From Enterococcus mundtii (GTDB lineage Bacteria > Bacillota > Bacilli > Lactobacillales > Enterococcaceae), in assembly GCF_003957375.1 (NCBI RefSeq), contig NZ_CP025473.1:401001-465000 (forward strand): a stretch of 64,000 nt of DNA, given 5' to 3'. Below are positions 49,911 to 58,426 of this stretch, piece by piece. Position numbers and translations under genes: made by a program. The stretch's first letter is position 1. Every line of letters begins with the position of its first letter. The notes below the pieces were generated by a model, which ran no database searches, was not told where the DNA came from, and was given only the letters and a program-made list of their open reading frames with translations.

Positions 49911-51542
49911 ATGGCGTTTACAGAAAAAGTGATTTATCAGATTTATCCCAAGTCATATCGTGACACGAATGGTGATGGGATTGGTGATTTACCAGGAGTC
50001 AAAGAAAAATTGCCTTATTTAAATGAATTGGGCATTGATATGATTTGGTTGAACCCCTTTTATCCAAGCCCGCAAAAAGACAATGGGTATGATATCTCTG
50101 ATTATCAAGCAATCGATCCATTATTCGGTACGATGGCTGACTTTGAAGAGCTAGTTGCTGAAGCAAAAAAATATCAGATCGACATCATGCTAGATATGGT
50201 ATTGAATCATGTCTCTATTGAACATGAATGGTTTCAAAAAGCATTAGCTGGAGACAAGTACTATCAAGATTTCTTTATTTTAAGAGATGAACCAACAGAT
50301 TGGGTATCAAAATTCGGTGGGAACGCTTGGGCGCCATTCGGCGAAACAGGGAAATACTATTTGCATTTGTATGATAAAACGCAAGCCGATTTGAATTGGC
50401 GTAATGAAGCAGTACAACAAGAATTATTCAAAGTTGTTCGTTTTTGGATGGCTAAAGGTGTCAAAGGGTTCCGTTTTGATGTAATCAACGTGATCGGAAA
50501 AGACGAGGAACTGAAAAACAACGCGGAAAATGAAGGGAAAGCCGAGTACACAGATAAACCAATTACTCATACGTATTTACAACGCTTGAATAAAGAAACA
50601 TTTGGCCAAGACCCTGAAATCATAACGGTAGGGGAAATGAGTTCAACGACTATCGAAAACTGTCTTTTATATACGTCACCTGAACGAAATGAATTGTCCA
50701 TGGTATTTAATTTCCACCATTTAAAAGTCGATTATGAGAATGGCAATAAATGGACAACTCCGCCATTTGATTTTGAAGAATTAAAGCGTTTGTTCCATAC
50801 TTGGGGAGAAGAAATGAGCGCAGGAAATGGCTGGAATGCACTATTTTTGAATAACCATGATCAGCCACGTGCTTTAAATCGTTTTGTCGACGTCGAACAG
50901 TATCATAAACAAGGGGCAGAAATGTTGGCCACGATGATCCATTTAAATCGAGGTACTCCGTATATCTATATGGGAGAAGAAATCGGCATGATCGATCCTG
51001 ACTTCGATTCGATTTCTGACTATCGGGACATTGAAAGCTTAAACGCATATAACCTGTTACAAGAACAAGGATTCACGCCAGAAGAAGCCTTTCGACGAAT
51101 TAAAGCAAAGTCACGAGATAATTCACGCACACCGATGCAGTGGACGGATGAACCACAGGCTGGCTTCACGTCAGGAACACCTTGGTTACCTTTAGCATCG
51201 AAGCACGAAACAATCAATGTAGCCAATGAGCAAAAGCAAGAACAGTCGATTTTTGCCTATTACCAAAGACTGATCCAACTTAGAAAAACATATCCAGTGA
51301 TTGCTAATGGTGATTACAAAGCCTATGCACCTGAGCATCCACAAGTTTATGGCTATATTAGACAAACCGATGATCAAAAATTATTAGTTCTGACCAATTT
51401 TTACGCGAAAGAAACTTCGGTGGAATTACCGGAAGAATTTGTAGGTGCGGAAGTATTGATCAGTAACTACCCAACGACAGTTGAAAAAGAAATGACGTTA
51501 CAGCCTTATCAAGCAGTCGCACTATTAGTGCAAGAAAAGTAG
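49911..51542 (+). CDS. treC: Trehalose-6-phosphate hydrolase (GH13)
   Basis: A 543-aa GH13 alpha-glucosidase that hydrolyses trehalose-6-phosphate to glucose and glucose-6-phosphate. Active-site motifs: MVLNHVS, GFRFDVINVI (nucleophile Asp), TVGEMSSTT (acid/base Glu) and FLNNHDQPR (third Asp). EMSST and FNFHHLKVDY are features of the TreA/TreC group; oligo-1,6-glucosidases usually show EMPG. The TreR-like operator upstream supports this call. No trehalose PTS or treR is adjacent. GGAGG precedes ATG. Confidence 0.87.
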   Translation: MAFTEKVIYQIYPKSYRDTNGDGIGDLPGVKEKLPYLNELGIDMIWLNPFYPSPQKDNGYDISDYQAIDPLFGTMADFEELVAEAKKYQIDIMLDMVLNHVSIEHEWFQKALAGDKYYQDFFILRDEPTDWVSKFGGNAWAPFGETGKYYLHLYDKTQADLNWRNEAVQQELFKVVRFWMAKGVKGFRFDVINVIGKDEELKNNAENEGKAEYTDKPITHTYLQRLNKETFGQDPEIITVGEMSSTTIENCLLYTSPERNELSMVFNFHHLKVDYENGNKWTTPPFDFEELKRLFHTWGEEMSAGNGWNALFLNNHDQPRALNRFVDVEQYHKQGAEMLATMIHLNRGTPYIYMGEEIGMIDPDFDSISDYRDIESLNAYNLLQEQGFTPEEAFRRIKAKSRDNSRTPMQWTDEPQAGFTSGTPWLPLASKHETINVANEQKQEQSIFAYYQRLIQLRKTYPVIANGDYKAYAPEHPQVYGYIRQTDDQKLLVLTNFYAKETSVELPEEFVGAEVLISNYPTTVEKEMTLQPYQAVALLVQEK

Positions 51543-51570
51543 AGACTGTGACAAACAAATAGTTTTAAAA

Positions 51571-51609
51571 ATAAGCAGCAAAAGCATGAATAGCTTTTGC
51601 TGCTTATTT
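51571..51609 (+). terminator. Terminator of treC
   Basis: Arms ATAAGCAGCAAAAGC and GCTTTTGCTGCTTAT followed by TT. Confidence 0.8.
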
Positions 51610-51705
51610 ATGGGATTTACTTATCTCTGAAATGTTGCTCGATGAATACCGTATAGTTTTTTTGAAGATAGGAGTGGACTCATGTCTCACGCCTTTCCTT
51701 TTTTG

Positions 51706-52887
51706 TTACTTAAAGTAATCCTTCTCTGAAAAATCAGCTTTTTGATAAACCCCTTGATCCCCATAAAACTTATTGTAACGCTGTTTGAATTTTCTAAAGA
51801 GAAAAACAACAAGTAGTTTGATCAATGTATAGATCGGGATACCAAAAATGACGCCCATGATTCCTAGAAGATCTCCCATGACTAATAAGACAATCAAAAT
51901 CGTGATGGGGTGGATCTGTAACCGATCACCCATCACACGAGGGACCACAAGATCTCCGTGAAGCAACTGGACAACGAACCAGACAATCACAAATTTTACA
52001 GCCATGAACGTCGAATCTTGAAAAGCAATGAATAGTCCAGGAAAGAAAGCGATGAATGGACCGATATAAGGAATAATACATAATAAACCAGCTGCAATAG
52101 CCAGAATACTTGCAAATTCTAAGCCAATCAATAAGAAAGTTACCCAATAAACGGCACCTAAAATGAAAGAAGCGATGATTTGTCCTTTTAAGAAAGCACC
52201 TAATTGTTGGTTCGCAATTTTAGTCAATGTCCGAAAATCTGTGCGAAATTTTGGGGGAACGATACCTAAGACCGCTTGATAAAAATTGTGCGGATCTTTT
52301 AAAAGGAAAAAGGCAATGATCGGACCAGTAAATAAAGTGATAAAGGTCGTTGTGACCGCTGAGAATAGATTTCCTAGACTTTCGGCACCGCTCTGCCAAT
52401 AGTTACCGATGAATGAAGTAAAGTTATCGGTGAAATCATCAATCGATGCAAAGAATTGATTGAACGAATCAGAAAATGGTGTCTGTGCTAAAAAGTCCTT
52501 CAACGTTTGTTGGAAATCTTGGAATAGGTCAGGTAGTTGTTGAATCAATGTGGTTGCTTGCTGTTCTAAAAATGGAAACAGCCAGACACCTCCTAAGCCA
52601 ATCAGCAATAAAATAATAACAAAAACTAAAATGACTGACAGATTACGTGAGAGTTTCTTGCTGAGACGTTTGATCAAAGGTTCTAATAAATAATATAAGA
52701 CCAAAGCAAAAAGGACTGGTGGTAAAGTCGTGATGAAAATGACAACCAGGGGTTTGAATATAAAAGCAATCTTTTGGAAAAAGTAAATGACCAATGCGAT
52801 CATCACAAGTAATCCTAGAACGTAATACGAAGTTTTCCCTCCTAAAAAACGAATCAGTCGGGAAGATTCTTTCGGTTTGTTTTCCAC
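51706..52887 (-). CDS. AI-2E family transporter, paralogue 2
   Basis: A 393-aa membrane protein of the same family as the 48.5-kb gene, with the motifs GLLCIIPYIGPFIAFFPGLF and VVPRVMGDRLQIHPITIL. The start is GTG at 52887 (protein VENKPKESSRL), 6-8 nt after AAAGGAG; longer in-frame extension upstream lacks a ribosome site. Which ion or signal it moves is unknown. Confidence 0.86.
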   Translation of the reverse strand: MENKPKESSRLIRFLGGKTSYYVLGLLVMIALVIYFFQKIAFIFKPLVVIFITTLPPVLFALVLYYLLEPLIKRLSKKLSRNLSVILVFVIILLLIGLGGVWLFPFLEQQATTLIQQLPDLFQDFQQTLKDFLAQTPFSDSFNQFFASIDDFTDNFTSFIGNYWQSGAESLGNLFSAVTTTFITLFTGPIIAFFLLKDPHNFYQAVLGIVPPKFRTDFRTLTKIANQQLGAFLKGQIIASFILGAVYWVTFLLIGLEFASILAIAAGLLCIIPYIGPFIAFFPGLFIAFQDSTFMAVKFVIVWFVVQLLHGDLVVPRVMGDRLQIHPITILIVLLVMGDLLGIMGVIFGIPIYTLIKLLVVFLFRKFKQRYNKFYGDQGVYQKADFSEKDYFK

Positions 52888-52974
52888 GATAGTTCTCCTT
52901 TCTCTTGAAATAAGCAGTTTTTTTAGGGGTTGGGCTATTCTTACGAAGCAACTGTTGAGATCCAATGAAGCCTT

Positions 52975-53062
52975 TTTAATAGTCAGCCAACTGTGAAAAA
53001 TATGAGAAGCTATTTTCTCAAATTCTGTCTTACTACTTAGAGCTGAACATCTTTCTCACAAC
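52975..53062. repeat. Intergenic palindromic repeat, copy C (partial)
   Basis: Shares the 3' half of the 44.2-kb repeat family (AGAAGCTATTTTCTCAAATT, then CTGAACATCTTTCTCACAACCT). Its 5' half is divergent or missing. Confidence 0.55.
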
Positions 53063-53064
53063 CT

Positions 53065-53182
53065 AATAAACGGTGTTCGAAAAGCTGACCTTCAACAGTA
53101 AGCTGAAAAATCAAAAAATATGGAAAGCTATTTTCTGATTTCCCAGCTTACTGTTCAGGTCAAAATGCTTTTCTCATAACCT
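53065..53182. repeat. Intergenic palindromic repeat, copy D
   Basis: A full unit of about 118 nt: begins AATAAACGGTGTTCG, contains AGTAAGCTGAAAAATC and its near-complement GATTTCCCAGCTTACT, and ends TTCTCATAACCT. In tandem with copy C and related to copies A and B. Confidence 0.65.
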
Positions 53183-53332
53183 TGTCCTACTTCAAGTTAT
53201 TATAATCTGAAACGGGTATAAAAAGAAAATAATACAGTTGAAAAATCAATCGAATTTCGATAATAAAATAAATTTAGTAATAATACTTGACGGTTACTTT
53301 GATTCTATGCTAAATTAATTCCTGTTGCTAAA

Positions 53333-53375
53333 ACGTAACTATTACGATTTATACTTATTAATCGTAATCAAATAG
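53333..53375 (+). promoter_or_regulatory. Zur-like operator upstream of adcA
   Basis: ACGTAACTATTACGA (53333-53347) resembles the 7-1-7 Zur box TCGTAATnATTACGA. ATTACGATT (53341-53349) and AATCGTAAT (53360-53368) also form a 9-bp inverted repeat. Zinc-dependent repression of adcA is inferred. Confidence 0.65.
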
Positions 53376-53403
53376 AGAAAGAAGATGAGAAGGAGCGAAT
53401 AAA

Positions 53404-54987
53404 ATGAAACGTTGGATCAAGGTGGTAGGAGGATTACTGTTGACAGGGATCCTTGCAAGTTGTGGCACAGGAGGTACTACAACAAATACAAATGGACAAA
53501 ATGATGAAAGCTTAAATGTAATGACAACATTTTATCCAATGTACGAATTTACGAAGCAAGTAGTTGGTGAAGAGGGAAATGTTGAATTATTGATTCCAGC
53601 TGGAACAGATTCACATGACTACGAACCTTCTGCAAGAGATATGGCAAAAATCCAAAATGCTGATGTTTTTGTTTATAATGATGAAAATATGGAAACTTGG
53701 GTTCCAGCAATTGAACATACTTTAAAAGAGGGCGAGGTACTTCCAATCAAAGCAACAGAAGGAATGTTGTTATTGCCTGGGGATGGTCATTGCCATCACC
53801 ACGATCATGACGACGAAGACCACGATCACGATGATCATGCGGATGACCATGATCACGCTCACGGAGACCACGGTCATTCTCATGAATTAGATCCACATGT
53901 TTGGTTAGCTCCTAATCTAGCGATGAAGCAAGTAGAAACGATTCGTGACCAATTGATTGAGGCATATCCTGAAAAAGAAGAAGCATTCACTGAAAATGCT
54001 GCCTCTTATTTAGAAGAATTAGAAGCGTTACACAACACTTTTAAAGAAACATTAGGTCAAGCAAAACAAAAATCATTTGTAACCCAACACGCTGCGTTCA
54101 ATTATTTAGCTCTAGAATATGGTCTTAATCAAGTACCAATTGCCGGTCTTTCTTCAAGTGAAGAACCATCTGCTGCAAGAATTGCCGAGTTAAAAGAATT
54201 TGTTGAAGACCATGGGATTGAATATATCTATTTTGAAGAGAATGCCAAGGACAGTATCGCTCGTACGTTAGCTACTGAAGCAGGCGTATCGTTAGCAGTA
54301 TTGAATCCTTTAGAAGGACTGACAAAAGAGCAAATGGATAACGGTGAAACGTATATTTCAATCATGGAAGCAAACTTAAAAGCGCTCCAAAAAACAACGG
54401 ACATTGAGAATCCATTGGAAGATACGTTGAAGCCGGAGAAAGAAAAAACAATCTACAATGGTTATTTTGAAGATTCAGAGGTCCAAGACCGTCCATTGTC
54501 AGATTGGAATGGTATCTGGCAAACTGTCGATACGTATATGGCAGATGGAACGTTTGATCAAGTATTTGAATATAAAGCCAAAACAAACCCAGATATGACA
54601 GTTGAAGAATATCGTGAATACTATGAAATAGGCTACAAAACAGATGTCGAAAAAATTGAGATCAAAGATGATACGATGATCTTTACTTTCAAGGATGGCG
54701 AAGTGAAAGAATCGAAATACCGTTATGCGGGTAAAGAAATCTTGAACTATTCAGCAGGTAATCGCGGTGTCCGTTTCTTGTTTGAAGCAGAAGATCCTGA
54801 TTCTGGTGCGTTTAAGTATATACAATTCAGTGACCACTCGATTGCGCCTACCAAATCGGACCATTTCCATATCTATTTAGGAAATGATAGCCAAGAAGCT
54901 TTACTAGAAGAAATGGATAATTGGCCAACTTTCTATCCTGAAGAAATGACTGGAAAAGAAATCGCGCAAGAAATGATCGCGCATTAA
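53404..54987 (+). CDS. adcA: Zinc-binding lipoprotein AdcA (ZnuA-ZinT fusion)
   Basis: A 527-aa substrate-binding protein for zinc uptake. The lipobox LASC puts the lipidated Cys at residue 20. The cluster A-I binding domain (about 35-325) carries an Asp/His-rich loop near residues 135-165 and the metal ligands in SHDYEPS, LDPHVWLAP, FVTQHAAFNYL and the later Glu/Asp positions. A ZinT domain follows (about 350-527; YNGYFEDSEVQDRPLSDWNG, DHFHIYLG). The permease and ATPase genes (adcBC) are not adjacent, so it must serve a transporter encoded elsewhere. A Zur-like box precedes it. Confidence 0.93.
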   Translation: MKRWIKVVGGLLLTGILASCGTGGTTTNTNGQNDESLNVMTTFYPMYEFTKQVVGEEGNVELLIPAGTDSHDYEPSARDMAKIQNADVFVYNDENMETWVPAIEHTLKEGEVLPIKATEGMLLLPGDGHCHHHDHDDEDHDHDDHADDHDHAHGDHGHSHELDPHVWLAPNLAMKQVETIRDQLIEAYPEKEEAFTENAASYLEELEALHNTFKETLGQAKQKSFVTQHAAFNYLALEYGLNQVPIAGLSSSEEPSAARIAELKEFVEDHGIEYIYFEENAKDSIARTLATEAGVSLAVLNPLEGLTKEQMDNGETYISIMEANLKALQKTTDIENPLEDTLKPEKEKTIYNGYFEDSEVQDRPLSDWNGIWQTVDTYMADGTFDQVFEYKAKTNPDMTVEEYREYYEIGYKTDVEKIEIKDDTMIFTFKDGEVKESKYRYAGKEILNYSAGNRGVRFLFEAEDPDSGAFKYIQFSDHSIAPTKSDHFHIYLGNDSQEALLEEMDNWPTFYPEEMTGKEIAQEMIAH

Positions 54988-54997
54988 ACGATACTAA

Positions 54998-55056
54998 AAA
55001 CGAAGAATGAATGGAAAAGAGGATTTACGACTTTTTCATTCATTCTTCGTTTCTTT
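54998..55056. terminator. Terminator between adcA and agrA
   Basis: Arms AAACGAAGAATGAATG and CATTCATTCTTCGTTT, T-rich beyond. The genes on either side converge. Confidence 0.8.
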
Positions 55057-55092
55057 TCTTTATTAAAAAGAATTTATTTATTTTATTGTCTT

Positions 55093-55821
55093 TCAAGAAA
55101 TCAACTTCTTTAGCCCACGAATCGAAACAGGGATCACTTCCCCATTAGATAGAGTCACTTCTCGTGTTTTCTTATTGATTGTTTGGACATTTTGGGTATT
55201 GATAACATAAGATTTGTGACAGCGGATAAAGTGTTGACTTTTCTTTTCGATATCTTTTATCTTCTCATAAAACTGCATCTGGGCATGTGTCAAATGGACC
55301 TCAAGTTTATGAGGAGTACCTTGAGCAGTAGAAAAGTATTGGATATCTCGAATAGGTAAAAATTTGATTTCATCATTGAATTCAATTCTAAAAATATCCT
55401 TTTGTAATGGCGCAGTTTGGAAATCTTCGAATATTTTACTTAAGATACGTTCAACATTTTCTTTAAGATCAAAAATATCTTCTTTGATGATATAATCAGT
55501 CGGCTCAATGTTGCTTTTCAAAATCGTCATGGAAAGATCGGTGTGTGAAGTAACATAAATGATTTTTCCAAGCGAGTCCAAGTCACGTACTCGTTTTCCA
55601 ATGGCAATGCCATCTAATTCACTGTCTTTCAGTTCGATATCCAAAAAATAAATACCAAAAGAAGACGTACGTATCCTTGCTGCATTGAGGAGTTCAATAG
55701 GATCAGAAGTTGCAATATGGACATAACTATCCAAATTTTCAATCATGATCCGATTCTTGATTACTGTAGAGATGACTTCCAGTTGTTTCGGATCGTCTTC
55801 ACAAATGTAAATGGGAATCAT
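55093..55821 (-). CDS. agrA: AgrA/FsrA-like LytTR response regulator
   Basis: A 242-aa regulator. The receiver domain (residues 1-125; acidic pair ICEDD, phospho-acceptor Asp in IYFLDIELKD) is followed by a LytTR DNA-binding domain (about 145-242, FIRCHKSYVINTQNVQTI). It starts 4 bp after the kinase gene, so the two are co-transcribed. In agr/fsr systems this protein activates its own operon and an effector. The paired 34-bp elements at 57911-57944 and 58115-58148 are its likely targets. Confidence 0.9.
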   Translation of the reverse strand: MIPIYICEDDPKQLEVISTVIKNRIMIENLDSYVHIATSDPIELLNAARIRTSSFGIYFLDIELKDSELDGIAIGKRVRDLDSLGKIIYVTSHTDLSMTILKSNIEPTDYIIKEDIFDLKENVERILSKIFEDFQTAPLQKDIFRIEFNDEIKFLPIRDIQYFSTAQGTPHKLEVHLTHAQMQFYEKIKDIEKKSQHFIRCHKSYVINTQNVQTINKKTREVTLSNGEVIPVSIRGLKKLIS

Positions 55822-55825
55822 AAAA

Positions 55826-57109
55826 TTACTCCTTTAATTGTATATGGATTGTTTGTGAAAATCGCTGATTCTCAATCGATGTTTCAAGAAAAAGATAAGG
55901 ATTCGTTTTTGTTAACTCATCAAGAATAAATAAACCTAATCCTTCATTTTTGGGATTTGTTTTCGTCGAGAAGCCTTTTTGTTTTAACTTACTCAATGGA
56001 AACGTATTCGTAGTGGTGTTGATGACACGTATCATCAACGACTGTTTTTTCTTGATGATCAGTACTTCGATTTTTTTCTTTTTAGTTACTGTTGCACCTT
56101 CGATTGCATTGTCAAGAATAATACCAAGCATTCTTACCAAATTGATCGTATATTTTTTACCAATGACGATTTCATCTGGAACGGTCAATTGGACAGAGAT
56201 ACCTTTTTCTTGTGCCATCATTAATTTTAAAGAGAATAGACTTCTTATTTCAGGTACCTTCATTTTGTCTAGTAAGCTAAGATTTGCTGGGAAGAGATTC
56301 ATCATTTCACGTGTAGGTAAAATCGTTTGGTTGTAATATTTTTGTAAGCCCTCAAGATCGCCTTCAGAAATATAACTATTCAAAGAAAACAACAGATTTT
56401 GATAATCGTGTTTAAACTCTCTAAGCTCTTGATAATTTTTTTCTAGATCTCTAATGTAATCTTGCTGTAATTGGATACGTTGTTCCAATAATTGATCTGC
56501 CATCTTTTTATTGGATATTTTCCAATAGTAAATCAAGATAATTAGTCCGACACACAGATAAAGGATAAAAAAGCTCGTATTTAATGCTAGTACTTTTGGC
56601 GTTTCACCAGAAAACCGTGTATAAAAAATAATGATATAGTAGGTGAGTAAAACCAATGAACCGATTGTACCAATCATTCGACGGTCAACACTAGCGGACC
56701 AATTATCTAAAAACTTTTTGAATCCATACGCAAATAATAAAGATAAAATCGCTGATACAGTTATATGGAAATATTGTAATGCATCTCCAGGTTCAATAAC
56801 AGCAGATTCCAATACTAAAAAATCCGCGACGCTCGTCAAATGATCACCTAAAATGGAAGCTAATAATCCCAAAGGTAATGCGTAGATCATATGTTGGCGC
56901 GAGGATGAAAAGAAAAAGAAAAGTAGACTCAACATGGCAATTGCGACAAGTGCAGAAAAAATACCTAAAATCGGGTAAAGTATTCCCAACAGGACTGCTG
57001 CCAAGAGACTAAACGTAGAAAATAGGTATTTATTTTTAATTTGGGAATTGATGATTAAGATAGAACTTGTGTAAATCAGATATTGCAAGGCTATGGACCA
57101 CAAAAACAT
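55826..57109 (-). CDS. agrC: AgrC/FsrC-like peptide-sensing histidine kinase
   Basis: A 427-aa kinase with about six N-terminal membrane helices (residues 1-210) forming a peptide sensor, then a coiled-coil linker and a GHKL kinase. The phospho-acceptor His lies in REFKHDYQNLLFSLNSYI, the N-box is GIILDNAIEGA, and the glycine motif GLGLFILDEL. GGGAG precedes ATG at 57109 by about 12 nt. It would detect the cyclic peptide made from the AgrD encoded 50 bp upstream. Confidence 0.9.
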   Translation of the reverse strand: MFLWSIALQYLIYTSSILIINSQIKNKYLFSTFSLLAAVLLGILYPILGIFSALVAIAMLSLLFFFFSSSRQHMIYALPLGLLASILGDHLTSVADFLVLESAVIEPGDALQYFHITVSAILSLLFAYGFKKFLDNWSASVDRRMIGTIGSLVLLTYYIIIFYTRFSGETPKVLALNTSFFILYLCVGLIILIYYWKISNKKMADQLLEQRIQLQQDYIRDLEKNYQELREFKHDYQNLLFSLNSYISEGDLEGLQKYYNQTILPTREMMNLFPANLSLLDKMKVPEIRSLFSLKLMMAQEKGISVQLTVPDEIVIGKKYTINLVRMLGIILDNAIEGATVTKKKKIEVLIIKKKQSLMIRVINTTTNTFPLSKLKQKGFSTKTNPKNEGLGLFILDELTKTNPYLFLETSIENQRFSQTIHIQLKE

Positions 57110-57158
57110 AAAGCACAGCTCCCATTGCGTTTTCCCAAATTATAGCATATTTATAATA

Positions 57159-57269
57159 TTATTTTTTTAATTTTTCAGGTATTTTAAATTCTGAGCTCAT
57201 ACCGAAGCAGCAGCCAGATACAAAGAAATCAGAAAGGTTAGTTAATTGTTTAACGATTGTTTTTTTCAT
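57159..57269 (-). CDS. agrD: AgrD-like autoinducing peptide precursor
   Basis: A 36-aa peptide: amphipathic leader MKKTIVKQLTNLSDFF, core VSGCCFGM, and acidic/proline tail SSEFKIPEKLKK. This is the three-part layout of AgrD propeptides, including the conserved E..(I/V)P..L tail. By analogy with S. aureus CDFIM, AgrB would cut after Met24 and close a five-residue thiolactone C20-C-F-G-M24. GGAGG lies 8 nt before ATG. The start overlaps the end of agrB by 20 nt. The adjacent cysteines are unusual. No homologue of this core was recalled. Confidence 0.88.
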   Translation of the reverse strand: MKKTIVKQLTNLSDFFVSGCCFGMSSEFKIPEKLKK

Positions 57270-57851
57270 AAAAAATTCCTCCAATATTCATCATGTAATT
57301 TGTAACTGGAAGCAACGTAGCTATTTCTAAAATAATCCCAAGTAGTAAATAGGTAGAAAAGTAAGAAGCAGAGAAAAATAATGTGAGTACTGCAAATAAA
57401 AGATACATGAAAATTGCTTTTTTTAGTAGAGGTGGGCGTTTCTCTGGTGCAATCGGGTTAAGGGCTGTGCCTCTTGATCCATAGCGAAGCAAAAGGAAAA
57501 AACAAACAATTAACAAAAGGACCATCATAGGGAAAGAGAAAGTCAATTGATAATGTTTCATTACTAAGGGAACCCCCACAAATAAAGCAAAGTCCAAAGT
57601 AAGCAAACAAATTCAGAATCGGAATGGAGACCGTAAGCATATCTGCGAATACAGATATATGAAAGGAAAGTCATTCCTGTTTCTGCCCACGTGCCTGTCA
57701 ATAAAGAAAATACAAAAACGACAGCAAGTTTTCCAAGGTTGTTCAGCAAAACTTCCAGAGCAAACTTCACTTGGATGTAAGTCATATCTTCTTCATCTTG
57801 TTTTCCGTTGAATAATATTGCCAATATTCGATTTACCACTTTATTTTTCAT
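57250..57851 (-). pseudogene. agrB: AgrB-like peptide processing protease, frameshifted
   Basis: Membrane cysteine endopeptidase that should mature AgrD. The first frame (from ATG 57851, MKNKVVNRILAILFNGKQDE) includes RRYAYGLHSDSEFVCLL with the catalytic His and Cys seven residues apart, as in AgrB. It then ends early at about residue 95. The remainder (LDFALFVGVPLVMKHYQLTF ... NIGGIFYEKNNR, with the usual hydrophobic helices) is in another frame. One base is missing, or two are extra, near 57598-57603 just after the catalytic Cys. Joined, it is a normal ~200-aa AgrB. Real loss or a base error cannot be distinguished here. Confidence 0.82.
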
Positions 57852-57910
57852 CTCTATACGTACCTCCGAATACTATAATAAGCGAAAAGACACAAAAAAA
57901 GTTTTTCGAT

Positions 57911-57944
57911 TCATAAAAGGATGTTTTGACATCAAAATCGTTAA
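57911..57944 (-). promoter_or_regulatory. 34-bp regulatory element, leftward copy (P2-like)
   Basis: Read on the minus strand it contains TTAACGA and TTTTGATGTCAAAA and ends TTTTATGA. It lies upstream of agrB, about 30 bp before a -10-like TATTAT (57875-57880). It matches the copy at 58115-58148 at 29 of 34 positions. Candidate AgrA binding site. Confidence 0.6.
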
Positions 57945-58114
57945 CTAAGTGGATTTTGTAACATATTTGTTATATAAGAATGAAATGCTTTTTCTTATGT
58001 AAAAAATAAAAGACATGTTTATCTCTAAATAATTAAAAAATTTCCTATAAAACTATCAAATCATCTTTAAATTTTCAACTAAACGTAGGATTATACCAAA
58101 AAGAGTGAGATTAA

Positions 58115-58148
58115 TTAACAGTTTTGATGTCAAAAGAACTTTTTATGA
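58115..58148 (+). promoter_or_regulatory. 34-bp regulatory element, rightward copy (P3-like)
   Basis: Plus-strand copy of the same element (TTAACAG, TTTTGATGTCAAAA, TTTTATGA), oriented away from agrB. An AT-rich -10-like TATGTT (58174-58179) follows at about the same distance as for the other copy. It points to a rightward AgrA-controlled transcript. Confidence 0.55.
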
Positions 58149-58179
58149 TATTTCTGTGTTATGTTTAAAAATTTATGTT

Positions 58180-58426
58180 AAAAATTAGTAGAGGTTGCGA
58201 AGATAAATGTAAGTGACACGTTCTTATATTTTGTTTTAACAACTTCTTAATAGAAGGCAGCAACTCCCCTTCCCCTTTTGTTGTTGCCTTCTGATATCAG
58301 CAACGAGGTAATTTCTATGTTAAAATGCAAGCCTTTAAGAAGGTGAGTTTGTCAATAGAGGTAACAGATTCGAAATTTTTATCAAAAGAAGTTGTGCCAT
58401 ATGCACAACATAATGGAGGAAATAGC
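58180..58426 (+). ncRNA. Candidate RNAIII-like leader/effector RNA region
   Basis: A 575-bp stretch without a classic gene separates agrB from the next ATG. Downstream of the P3-like element, arms AGAAGGCAGCAAC (58252-58264) and GTTGTTGCCTTCT (58280-58292) form a 13-bp stem closing a 15-nt pyrimidine loop UCCCCUUCCCCUUUU. C-rich loops of this type pair with Shine-Dalgarno sequences in RNAIII. No U-tract follows this hairpin; the first terminator is at 58679-58739. Transcription is inferred, not shown. Confidence 0.35.

Noticed and set aside
55950..56336. Plus-strand frame of 128 codons opposite agrC
   Set aside because: Antisense shadow of the GHKL kinase domain; hydrophobic only because of codon complementarity.
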